Shown here piece after piece: positions 47,437 to 58,757 of a stretch of DNA of 64,000 nucleotides. Where the stretch lies: positions 81,424,687 through 81,488,686 of the forward strand of contig CM066732.1 in the NCBI GenBank assembly GCA_033961575.1. Direction: 5' to 3'. Origin of the DNA: Aselliscus stoliczkanus (taxonomy: Eukaryota > Chordata > Mammalia > Chiroptera > Hipposideridae). How positions within the stretch are numbered: the stretch's first letter is position 1; every line of letters begins with the position of its first letter. The notes beneath the pieces are model-generated. The model was not told the DNA's origin, ran no database searches, and was given only the letters and a program-made list of their open reading frames with translations. Made by a program: the position numbers and the translations under genes.

Positions 47437-50400
47437 TGTATTAGTTTCAGGCATACAGAACAACATAGTGATCAGACATTTATATAACTGTGATAACCCC
47501 TACAAGTCTACTACCCACCTGATACTGTACTGTTATTAGAACATCACTGTATTACCCATGCTGCACTACACATACCCATGACTATTTTTTTTTTAAATTA
47601 TAGTTGACATTCAATGTTATTTTATATTTGTTTCAGGTGTACAGTGTAGTAAAATGATTCCCAATAATTCTACTACTTACCTCACACTATGCATAGTTTT
47701 TAACAATACTATTGACTATATTCCCAATACTGTACTTTACATCCCTATGACTCTCCTGTAACTTTCTACTTCTTAATTCCTTCACCTGTCTCACCCTGCC
47801 CCCCAAACTCCCTACTATCTAGTAAGCATTAGTTTGTTCTCTGTATCTATGAGTCTGTTTCTGTTTTGTTTGTTTATTTTGTTCTTTAGATTCCACATAT
47901 AAGTGAGATCCTATGGTATTTGTCATTCTCAGTCTGACATATTTTACTAAATATAATACCCTCTAGGTCCATCCATGTTGTTGCACATGATAAGATTTCA
48001 TTCATTTTTATGGCAGAGTAATATTCCATTGTATATATGTACCACATTGACGTTACCCAATAGTTGATTGGACACTTAGGTTGCTTCTATATCTTGGCTA
48101 TTGTAATTAGAATTGCAGTGAACATAGGGGTGCATATATCTTTTTGAATTAGTGTTTTGGATTTCTTTGGATAAATACCCGGGAGAGGAATTGCTGGGTC
48201 ATAATGTAGGTCCATTTCTAATTTTTTGGTGAATCTCCATATTGTTTTCCATAGTGGCCTCACCAATTTGCAATCTCACCAACAGTGCACAAGGGTTCTC
48301 TTTCTCCACATCCTTGCCATCACTTGTTTGTTGATTTATTGATGATGGCCATTCTCACAGGTGTGAGGTGATACCTCATTGTGGTTTTAATTTGCGTTTC
48401 TCTGATGATTAGTGATGTTGAGCATTTTTTCATATATCTATTGGCCATCTGTATGTCCTCTTTGAAGAAATGTCTATTCAGATCGTGTGCCAATTTTTTA
48501 ATTTGATTGGTCTTTTTTTTGGTGTTGAGCCTTATGAGTTATTTTATAGATTTTTTTATATTAACCCTTTATTAGATGTATTATTGGCAAATACCTTCTC
48601 CCACTCAGTCTGACATCTTTTCATTTTGTTGATGGTTTCTTTTGCTGTGAAAAAGTTTTTAGTTTGATATAGTCCCATTTGTTTGTTTTTTCTTTTGTTT
48701 CTAGTGTCCAAGGAGATATATCAGTAAAACTATTGCAACGGTGATATCTGAGAGTTTATTGCATATGTTTTCTTCTAGGAGTTTTATGGTTTCAGGCCTT
48801 ACATTTAATTTTGTAATCCATTTTGAGTTTATTCTTGTATATGGAGTAAAAATATCTTCTAGTTTATTTTCTTTCATTTTCTTTTTTTTTTTGTATGTGT
48901 CTCTCCAGTTTTCCCAGCACCATTTATTGAATAGACTGTGTTTACCCCAGTGTATATTCTTGCATCCTTTTTCATAGATTAAGTGACCATATAGACATGG
49001 ATTTATTTCTGGACTCTCTGGTCTGTTCCATTGATCTATGTGTATGTCTTTATATCAATACCATGATGTTTTGATTACTATAGCCTTACAGTATAGTTTG
49101 ATATCAGATAGCATGATACCTCTAGCTTTGTCCTTCTCTCTTAAAATTGCCATGGCTATTTGTTTTTTTTTATGGTTCCATATGAATTTTAGGATTATTT
49201 GTTCTAGATCTGTGAAAAATGCCGTTGTATTTTGATAGGGATTGCATTGAATTAATAGTTTGGTTTGGGTGGTCTGGACATTTTAACTATATTAATTTGT
49301 CCTATCTATGAGCATGGTATATGCTTCCTTTTATTTGTATCTATTTTAATTTCTCTCATCAATATCTTCTAATTTTCTGAGTATAAGTCTTTTACTACTT
49401 TGGTTAAATTTATTCCTAGGTATTTTTTTATGCAATTTTAAATGGGTTTGTTTTCTTAATTTCTCTTTCAGATTGTTTGTTATTGGTGTATAAAAAATAA
49501 CCAATTTCTGAATATTAATATTGTATCCTGCTACTTTACTAAATTCGTTTATCAATTCTAATAGTTTTTTGGCAGAATCTTTGGGGTTCTCTCTGCACTG
49601 TGATGATATGATTTTTATCCTTCTTTTTGTTAATGTGGTGTACCTTATTTATTGAATTGCATATGCTGAACTATTCTTGCATCCTGGTGATAAATGCCAC
49701 TTGATCATAGTGTATAGTCCTTCTAATGGCTTGCTAAATTTGATTTGCTAGTGTTTTGTTGTGGAATTTTGCATCTATGTTCATCAGGGATATTGGTCTG
49801 TAATTTTCTTTTCTTCTACTGTTCCTATCAGACTTTGTTATCAAAGTAATGCTGGACTTATAAAATAAGTTTGGAAGTGTTCTTTCCTCTTCTATTTTTT
49901 GGAAGACTTGTGAAGGTTTGATATTAGTTATTTCTTGATGCTTTCTGGTCATGAGTTTTTCTTTGTTGGGAGGTTTTTGATAACTGCTGCAATCTCCTTA
50001 TTAGTAATTGGTCTATTCAGGTATTTTCTGTGTGAGGCTTGCATGTATAGCCATGGGATAGTGCCTCTACCCCTATTTAAAAACTGCTTTTTCATTTCTA
50101 TAACCTCATGGGATTTATGAATGCAAGCCTTGTTGCCTTTCAGAGCTTGGTGATTTGGGGAACCATGCCTCGGGTAACAGTCATAAATGCTGGTGCTCTA
50201 GATGTGTGGACATGCTTCTCCCAGGAGGAAACTGACAACCTGTTTTTATCACTGGAGCAAGCCAAAGAGAGAAGTCAGGGAAAGTATCTGTTTACACTTT
50301 GGGGCTCTGAGGAGTGTCACAGTCAGTACTTAGATGTGTACTAATTAGAAGCTGGACTCTCAGGCTGCAGCTTGTACATATGCAGTCAAATCCGTTCTAG

Positions 50401-50873
50401 AGAAAGTTGGAAGATGGACATTTTTGCCTGCCCCCTTTGAGCTGAGTCCTGTAGATAGCCGTGGTGAGTGCTAATGTCCCCAGTAACAGCTGCTTTTCTA
50501 GAGTTCTGTGGGACCATGAACAAGCCATGTTGGCTTTCATATCTCAGTATTTTGGGGACTCATCCCTCAGCTGGGAGACTTAAAAGTGGAGGACTAGCTG
50601 TGTGGCCCAAACCCTTCACTTCTCAGGGAGAAGCTGGGAGTTCCTTCCAATCGCTTGGTGCTACGCTACTGGCGGGGTTTATGGTGAGAGCATGTCTCGG
50701 CCTTTCCTACCATTCGGATGTGGATATTTTCTATGCCCATGAGTAGGAGTTACTCAGCTAGTTTCTGGATTTCTCTCAGAGGAAATTTCTCCATGTATAG
50801 CTGTACATTCAATGTATCTGTGGGAGGAAGAAAATTCAAGAGCCTCCTATGTCATCATTTTGGTCCAGAGTCC
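47437..50873 (-). mobile_element. L1 (minus) with a different 5' UTR and a large internal deletion
   Basis: The 3' UTR has two modules (47437-47830). ORF2 C-terminus to reverse transcriptase follows (about 47880-50030). Then comes a 0.84-kb GC-richer segment (50031-50873), which on the minus strand begins accaaaatgatgacatagga and resembles the 5' end of older mammalian L1 families. The endonuclease half of ORF2 and ORF1 are missing between them. Confidence 0.75.
49734..49952 (-). pseudogene. L1 ORF2p fragment at the start of the reverse transcriptase
   Basis: The frame includes [20 protein letters not shown] and [10 protein letters not shown], matching the conserved PKP...RPISLMN region that opens the L1 reverse transcriptase. 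It ends at KTLANQI, after which the frame is lost. Catalytic motifs lie further on (toward lower coordinates) in other frames. Confidence 0.85.
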
Positions 50874-51019
50874 CACAGTTTTGATAGTGAGTATTTAATC
50901 CTCGTAATAGACAATACTCTATTCTTCACCTGGCCTGTTTCCCAATTAATATTTCTGTAGATAATTTTACATGAGCCTAAAGGAGGAAATCAATACATCT
51001 GAAATAAAATTAGAACTCA

Positions 51020-51535
51020 TTGCCTTTTAAAAAAATTATTAAATTTATTGGGGTGACATTGGTTAATACAATTATATAGGTAACAAATGTATAATTCTAT
51101 AATGCATCATCTGTATATTGCATTGTGTGTTCACCATCCAAAGTTAGATCTCCTTCCATCATCATATATTTGACCCCCTTTACCCTTTTCTACTCCCCTC
51201 CCCCACTTCCCTCTGGTAAACACCATACTGTTATCTGTGTCTATGAGGGCTTTTTGTGGTTTTTTTTTTGTCTTGTTTGTTGTCCTCAGTTTTATGTCCC
51301 ATGCATGAGTGAGATCATATGGTTCTTGAGTTTTTCCATCTGACTTATTTCATTTAGCAAGGTATTCTCAAGATCCATCCATGCTGTGGCAAATGGCACT
51401 ATTTTATCCTTTCTTATGACCGAGTACTATTCCATTGTGTATATATGTGTGTATATCTCCTTTATTCACTCATCTATTGAAGGACATTTTGATTGTTTCC
51501 ATGTTTTAGCTACCATGAATATCACCTTTTTAAAC
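51020..51535 (-). mobile_element. L1 3' end of a second 3' UTR type (minus)
   Basis: Starts aaattattaaatttattggg with gtgacattggttaataca, then gcatcatctgtatattgcat and ccttccatcatcatatattt, followed by ORF2 C-terminal sequence (gatccatccatgctgtggca). The same 3' UTR type occurs at 57856-58105; it lacks the modules seen at 2471, 29600 and 47437. Confidence 0.85.
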
Positions 51536-53400
51536 CCCAACCTTATAAATATTTATTCTTAGCTTAAAGGCAATCTGAATTCTTTTTCTGTGGTACTATA
51601 TGACATATCTAAGAAAATTACATAGCTTGTTTCCTCATGGTTAGAAGCCCTATATGTTGTCATAATTATTTCAGTCATATATAGGTATATGCTCTGAGAC
51701 TTGGGATTTTTACTATTTCTTAAAAGCATGTAATCTACAAAGTCTTTTAGGGATAAGGATACTGCTGTGTGGTCATTATTTCAGTTCAACTAGGCATTAA
51801 TTTCCTTAATTCCCTTTACCAAACACAAAAAGATAATGAGAGGTAGGAGAATAATTTGAATGTTCCTGTGGTGCTTGTAGAATGGATTGCTGTGCGTCCG
51901 TATTTCACTGCAGACAACAATTCTAAATACCAAGAGGATAATTTTTTTCAGGAGACTCCAGCAGATAAATTTTTATTGGTGTAAATAATTCAGCAGCTTG
52001 TTATAATGAAACCACTTCACATTAAGCATTTCCTTGCTCTGTCTTAAATGCACACAGAGATATTCCACTGGATATTACTAATATCTGATGCAAACTGGAA
52101 GTTTCCCAGTTTATCATGAGTTGTAGCTCTTTAAGGAACTGAGCCCATTGCTAAGGGACTTGGTTAAACATTTGCCAGAAAAAGAAAAGCTAAGCAGAGT
52201 AAAAGAACAAGGAAAATAATAGAGCTTTGCTGGTCATTATGTTGATCCAAGAGATTTCATAGTCACGGCACATCTGGAGGTTAATTTTCAAGTTGGTCCT
52301 TCAGGGACTATGAAGGAGATTAAAATTTATATAGGGCAAATATAATCCTCAATAAAATTTAAGAGGCAGTAACAACTTTCCATATTTGGTAGCTGTCCTC
52401 TTAGTATATCAACATATAGAATGGAAAATAAGATTATACAAAACCTAAACTTTTTTTTTTGTTTTTGAGATATAAAGGAGAGTTCATTTAAAATATGGAA
52501 AAAAAATGATTTTATGGTTCTGTAGAGTTTTTTGTGATTTGGCAGCTTAATCATATATTCTTGTTGCTCATAACTTTTTCTTTGTGAAGGGAGCCCACTT
52601 GCCAAATGACAAGTTGTTCTTTGTTTGAAGTCTCTCAGTCTTTCCTGGCATCATTCAGTCACTGCTCCTGGAGGATCTACTGCCAGGCTTTTTCCCACAA
52701 GCCTGTCCCCTCCCCACTCTCACCACCATTTTTGACTTACAACAGGCTTCCTACTGATTCTTGGTATACAGTAATTTGGATCTTGTTTAATAGTTTTGTA
52801 GTTGTCTAGTATCAAAGGAGACTCTCAGAATGAATTCCCAAGGGGGATATTTCAGCAAATTCAAATGCAGCTTATAAATATTTTATTCAACTTGTGATTT
52901 AATGTGATATCTGACTTGCAACTCCTAATGCTGGCTTCCCCAGCTTCCCATTAGAATACAGAAGAGAAAAGAGATCAATATTCCCAACTCTAAGACTGAC
53001 AGTTTACCTAAGGCTAAATAAAATCTGGGAGAATATAAAATACCTTGAATGTAGGTAAAGTGAGATTGAGAAAAGCATGTTGAGACCAGCTGAGAAAAGA
53101 CAGAAAGACAGATGTCAGAATTCTCCTTTGTTCCCTGTACCCTCAACTGTCTTCAGGAACCAATTTCTGAAGCGGTCTGATTAGAATGGCCCTCCGTGAC
53201 CAGCAATTATTTTTAATTTAATTGGTAGTAGACAAAATATATTTCTCATTTTTGAATCCACAGCATACTGGTAAAGGAAAAAGATTTATTTGTACTGTAT
53301 TCATTTGCACTCTCCTCTCTGAGATAATCCCTATTACTAATTTGGTATGACAGTGCAAATCATTTTATTATACATTTACATATATAGGAATATATGTACA
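51536..53400. other. Unique sequence
   Basis: No gene or young repeat recognised in about 1.9 kb. Confidence 0.5.
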
Positions 53401-53402
53401 TA

Positions 53403-53957
53403 CGAGGTCAGATAATTAAGTTCTAGAAGTCACCCCAGAAAAAGTGCTACATACCTCAATGCTGAATATTTTCAAATTACTCCCCTTGGGAAGCTATGCA
53501 CTGACACCAGCGCTTAGTCCACCCTTCAAAGCAACTTTGGAATTCTTTCTCTGGAATGGCCAACAGAGCTGTTGTCATATTACCCTTGATGTCCTGAATG
53601 TCATCAAAATGTCTTCCTTTCAATATTTTCTTTGTCTTTGGATAAAGAAAGAAGTCACTGGGGGCCAGCTCAGGTGAGTAGGGAGGATGTTCCAAAACAG
53701 CTATTTGTTTACTGGCTAAAAACTCCTTCACACACAGTGCTATGTGAGCTGGTGCATTGTCGTGATGCAAGAGCCGTGAATTGTTGATGAAAAGTTTAGG
53801 TCATCTAACTTTTACATGCAGACTTTACAGCACTTCCAAATAGTAAACTTGGTTAACTGTCCAGTTGGTACAAATTCATAATGAATAATCCCTCTGATAT
53901 CAAAAAAGGTTAGCAACATGGTTACAACATGTTCGTGCACTTAATTGTCAGACCTCG
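53403..53957 (-). mobile_element. Internally deleted mariner transposon
   Basis: The ends are inverted repeats: cgaggtcagataattaagtt at 53403 and cgaggtctgacaattaagtg read inward from 53957 on the minus strand. A TA precedes the left end (53401-53402); on the right a TA lies one base beyond the end. The 555-bp element keeps the transposase 3' half and the far terminal repeat, but lacks about 0.7 kb present in the copy at 58758-60040. It is a non-autonomous deletion derivative. Confidence 0.88.
53477..53770 (-). pseudogene. Mariner transposase C-terminal half
   Basis: The 97-codon frame holds MHHDNAPAHIALCVKEFLAS, PPYSPELAPSDFFLYPKTKK and ends in QSCFEGWTKRW. In mariner transposases these are the second catalytic Asp (HDNAPAH) and the third (the SDFF Asp), spaced 34 residues apart: the D,D34D signature. 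The N-terminal DNA-binding domain and first catalytic Asp are missing because of the internal deletion. A full transposase is about 345 residues, so this one cannot act, although the retained part is well preserved. Confidence 0.93.
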
Positions 53958-54047
53958 ATACAAACATAAAATGTGTTTTGTATTCTTTGTTGTCATAAAT
54001 AAAACCATGTAATATGTATTACTTGGTGTCTCTCTCTTTGTTGTTAT

Positions 54048-54051
<4 letters not shown>

Positions 54052-54099
<48 letters not shown>
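54052..54099. repeat. (GT)n microsatellite
   Basis: About 24 GT units. Confidence 0.97.
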
Positions 54100-54100
<1 letters not shown>

Positions 54101-54109
54101 GGGGAATCT

Positions 54110-54730
54110 TTTTGTCAATAGAAAAGAACTCCTGCATAGTAGTCCATAGCATTGATGTTGACTGGATTTAACCACTTCCTTGTTTACATAAAGACTTTAA
54201 GGGGTCTTTAATTTTTTTTTTAATTACAAAGTTATAGCCCCTCTAATTTTTTTTTTTTAATTACAAAGTTATAGTGCCTAAGTCAAGCATTTGTTCACAT
54301 GCCTCAATATTTCTGTAGGAGGGCCAGCCGAGTGGCGCGGTGGTTAAGCACTGGCTTGGGAAGCCAGTGGCCCTGGTTCGGGTCCCACATATGAGGGCCA
54401 GTGACACTGCCCTCAAAAAAAAAAAAATATTTCTGTAGGAAAAATACCTATAAACTGCTTAACAATCCACCGTCATACTAGAAATGGATGAGAGTATCCA
54501 TTTATCTATATACTTACCAAAATAGAGTCATATGAATGTTTTTTCAATTTCTGGCATTCTGAAAACAATAATGCCATGTTTTGATTTCTTTCTTTCTTTC
54601 TTTTTTTAAATTAATATCTACTGAAGTTAAGCATCTTTTGATTTGTCTACTTTATGTGTGATTGACTGTTGATGTTCTCTGTCCATTCTTTTATTAGATT
54701 ATTTGCATTTTTTTGCTTCTTTATGAGGAT
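54110..54730 (-). mobile_element. Old L1 3' region (L1M type), minus
   Basis: Landmarks of old antisense L1 are recognisable: tagtccatagcattgatgtt, ggatttaaccacttccttg, tttctgtaggaaaaatacct, gtatccatttatctatatac and tttgatttgtctactttatg. Interrupted by a type A SINE and containing a local duplication of about 32 bp (54209-54272). Confidence 0.65.
54321..54425 (+). mobile_element. tRNA-derived SINE (type A), plus, well preserved
   Basis: Starts gggccagccgagtggcgcgg, continues ggttaagcactggcttggg and the B-box-like ggttcgggtccc, ends gtgacactgccctc plus an A tail. Perfect 15-bp target duplication aatatttctgtagga (54306-54320 and 54426-54440). Confidence 0.95.
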
Positions 54731-57054
54731 GACTTTAATATTCTGCTAGTTATCTTTTATGCCAATCAAAAGTAAATCCCAGAAAACAACTTAACGGGAA
54801 ATGGGGAAGGGGGTGGGGACATTATATTCTGGGAATTTCAGCTTCACAAATGAATCATCATAGGTGGGATTTCACAAGGCACACAGTACCAGTTGGAGCT
54901 GGGAATCAAAATGTTTATAAACTCAGTTTATTCAGTGTATGATACAATCAAACAGGAGTTAAGGAGAAGATATACCAGGTAAAACATATTTGCAAATGAG
55001 AATTGGATGAGGGGTTATAATATCCATTTTCCCTCTGGCTATTAATCTGAGTACAAAAGGCAGCTTTCTCAAGTTGAAGAGAGTAAAGCAAAGGCCAAGC
55101 CCTCTTTTTTTTATAGATTGATAAATAGAAAAAATTGTGTGGGTAGAGAATAAAAACAGAACATGTCAACAGGAATACTAAAAGGATTTTAAGTTTCCAT
55201 GACTAAAATTGGATTTAATGAAATTAATATATTAGGGATCACTGTTGGCTATATTATAATATTATAGAATTAATGCCATCCATACAGGAGGAAAAGCCAC
55301 TTGTTTGAGTCATTTTGTGTTTTTAAATGACAATGTAGAGAACTGTGATAAAGATAATAATAATACAGTGTGAGGAGAACTGTGTGGATGATTGTGGTGG
55401 TGGTGGTGAGAGGAAAGGCAAGCTATATCTTAAATAAATATAGTAAAAAAAACCAATATCCTTCCTGGCTCCAATAGGGATTCCTCAGTATTAGCCTGTA
55501 TCAGAGTCATCTTCAAGGTAACAAAGAACACAAAGACTCAGGCTCATTGAAATAGGATGGAGCCTGGATCTTTGCATTTTCAGAATTCCCCAGATGATCC
55601 CAAATACTCACCAAGACTTAACCACTGAATCACAGGGATACGATTCTTAAAAATCATTTGAAAATTTTCAGGGAATGTAGCTTTGATTCCCACTTTATAA
55701 ATTTCCCACCCATATTATTTAACCCATGAAGTTTACATAGAGGTAAACATCCTGAAATCTAGAGAAGCCCCACTACATACATTTGGGAAGTTTGTGTTTC
55801 TATAAAAGTAGCAAACATTTGTACAAGCCATTCCTTGTCTGTAGTTAAGCATGGGGCTCAGGAAAAGAACTTTTGGCTGGATGTTCATCTTACGTCTTTC
55901 AGGAAAGACACTATTCCCATTTATTCATTATGTGGATGCTGTAGTAAACTGACATCACAGGTGCTAAAACATACATCGCTTAAAATAGTGAATTTTGTCA
56001 GTTAGAGATCTCTACATTTAAATTGGCCTGTGTAAGAATCATTGGGGAGACTGGTAAAAATGCAGATTTTAAGATTCCATTGCAAAAATTCCTATTTAGT
56101 AATCTAGATGGGGCTCCCTGCCCCCGCACAAAATCTACAGATAATTTTATACAGAAGCTCCTATGAATCAGGAACTTCATAAGCCAGTTTCAGAAACACT
56201 GTAATAGCAGTTCATCAATAAAGATGAGCACTCAGTGATAATAATGTAACAGAAAAGTGATGTCAGTGATTTGCTGTAATAGCACTTTTGAAAATTGACT
56301 TAGGAATTTCAATCATCAATTCAAGGAAAATTTTGGATTTTTTTTGTTTTGATTTTTTTTAACATATGTACCGAAATACAAAAAAAAAAGAAAATATTAA
56401 AACCCTTCTTTAGAATACCTAAGATTTTTTTCACTAGAAGCTCTAGATCTATACTCCCCAATATGGTAGATAATAATCACATTTGACTATTTCAATTTAA
56501 ATTAGTTAGCGTTGAATAAAATAAAAAATTCAGTGACTAGTAGCACTAGTCACATGTTAAATACCCAATGCCACATGTAACTGCACATAATTTTATTGGA
56601 GTATTTTCATTATCATACAAACTTTTGCTGGACAGCAATGCAGAAAGTAATAATTAAATCTGAACAAATAATAAAATATTTCTGAGTGAAAGAAAGTTTG
56701 AGAATTTCAAATCAAAGAACTCTTCTGCTAGATGTACTCTACATACAGACAGGGATTTTTTTTTTTATGGCATTGTTTCTTTTGAAAAAATGAATGAATA
56801 TTAAGAACATAAAAAGACTCATATCTATCATTAATAAATGTAGGAGATTAATTTTGTGTCTGTAGCATTACTCATCTTGTAATTATGAAGTATTGAAACT
56901 GAAGAAAACAAGCCACATGGAATCTGGCTTATTGCATTATTTTATAGTTTTATGTCTGTCATAAATTTGCGTTTCTCATCACAGCCGACTATGATCAATT
57001 TCTAGGAAAACCTTTATTAAACATATGCCATAAAGAAAAGTGCATAAATCAAAG
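54731..57054. other. Unique sequence
   Basis: About 2.3 kb without recognisable genes, RNA genes or young repeats. Confidence 0.5.
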
Positions 57055-57640
57055 TATAAAAAAAATCTATGAATTTTCATAAAAAGAACACACCCATACA
57101 TCAACACTGGATCAAGAAACAAGAGTTTCAGCAACCAGGAAATTACTGTCACCCACTATGTTAATCATTATCTCCCCAAAAGCGTCACCACTAATATCAC
57201 TCTAACACCATTAGTTTTGGCTCTTTTATAATTTTATGTGAATGTAGTAATAGGTTTTTTGTTGTTGTTGTTTAATATTATGCTATTGTGATTCCTCTTT
57301 GACATTGCTTATAGTAGTAGTTTATATATTCTTATTACTTTATAATATTCTATTATATGAATATATCACATTTTATCCATTCTATTATTGATGGACATGA
57401 ATATTTAGTTTTTATTTTTAGCTATTATGGATAGTCCAGGTATGAATATTCTGGGTCATGTGTTATAGCTAGGAATGGAATATCTGTGTCATAGGACATG
57501 TATAATTTTAATTTTAGATAGCTGGTATCAGTTTTCCAATGTTTACCCTCCCAATAGCAGATTGTTGGAATTGTTCCACATTCTTCCCAGCATTTGATAT
57601 TATCTTTGTTATTCTTGATCTGTCTTACTAGAGGATAAAA
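57055..57640 (-). mobile_element. Old L1 3' end (minus)
   Basis: Diverged L1 3' UTR and ORF2 C-terminal landmarks: taatattctattatatgaat, cattctattattgatggaca, tctgggtcatgtg, ttccaatgtttaccctccca and ttcttcccagcatttgatat. Confidence 0.7.
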
Positions 57641-57855
57641 ATTGTATTAATCTTTTCAAAGGATCAATTTTTTAAATTGTTAATTTTCTCTAGTGTTTTT
57701 TACTATTTTATTAATCTCTAGTTTTATCTTTATTTCCTCCCCTCACCTTATTTTTAAACTATTCTATTTTCTAATAAAATCATTTTAAAATACAAATTTT
57801 TCTTTTCTTTAAATCTTCTTTTCTAAATTCCACAACTTTTTAAAGCCTTTTTAAA

Positions 57856-58105
57856 ATTTTAATTTTTATTAAATTTATTGGGGTGACATAGGCTAGTTAA
57901 AATTATATAGGTTTCAAGTGTACAATTCTACAATACATCATCTGTATATTGCATTGTGTGCTCATCACCCAGAGTCAGTTCTCCTTCCATCACCACATAT
58001 TTGACCCCCTTTACTCCTCCTCCCCTTACCCTCTGATAACCACTAAACTATTATCTGTGTACGTGAGTTTTTGTTTGTTTGTTTGTTTGTCTTGTTCTTA
58101 TATTG
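57856..58105 (-). mobile_element. L1 3' UTR of the second type (minus)
   Basis: It matches the start of the L1 tail at 51020 (aaatttattggggtgacata, caatacatcatctgtatatt, ccttccatcaccacatattt). It is nested in older L1 sequence of the same orientation. Confidence 0.8.
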
Positions 58106-58611
58106 TAAAGCCCACAACTATTGATATGTCTGTCTATTTTCCCTCAACTGATACATTTCTAAATGTCCAAAGGAATTCTTTCATCCACGGATTGTTTAGA
58201 AGAATATTGTTCTATTCTGAATGTTTTGGGACTTTTGTGACATCTTACTGTTATTGATTTTTTATTTAACTCTCTTGTGATCGGAGACCATTCTCTGTAT
58301 GATATCATGTTTTGAATATATTGAAATATGTTCCATGGCCCAGGATCCTTTCTACTTTGATGAAAATCTCATGTGCATTTGGAAACAAAATATATTTTGC
58401 CGATGCTGGTTATAGTGTACTAAATTTAGTGTGCTAAAATATCAATAAGTTCTAGTTGGTTGATAATGTTGTTCAAATTTTGTACACTCTTATTTGGTTT
58501 TGCATATTTCTTCCATCAATTGCTGCAAAATTACTGCAAAAACCTCCAACAATGATTGTGGATTTTTCTATTCCTTCTTTTGTTTCTCTCGGTTTTTGCC
58601 TCATATATCTT

Positions 58612-58719
58612 TTTTTTTTTTTTTTTTGAGGGCACTGTCACGCCCTCAAGTGTGGGACCCCAACCGGGGCCGCTGGCTTCCCAAACCAGCGCTCAAGCAC
58701 CGCGCCACTTGGCCCGCCC
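58612..58719 (-). mobile_element. tRNA-derived SINE (type A), minus
   Basis: The minus strand starts gggcgggccaagtggcgcgg, has B-box-like ccggttggggtccc and a long A tail (plus-strand T run at 58612-58626). Perfect 15-bp target duplication tgcctcatatatctt (58597-58611 and 58720-58734). Confidence 0.94.
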
Positions 58720-58757
58720 TGCCTCATATATCTTAAAGATCATTTTATAGGTGCATA

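Noticed and set aside
50108..50746. Open frames at 50108-50344 and 50468-50746 as genes
   Set aside because: They fall on the plus strand of a probable antisense L1 5' UTR and show no homology I recognise.
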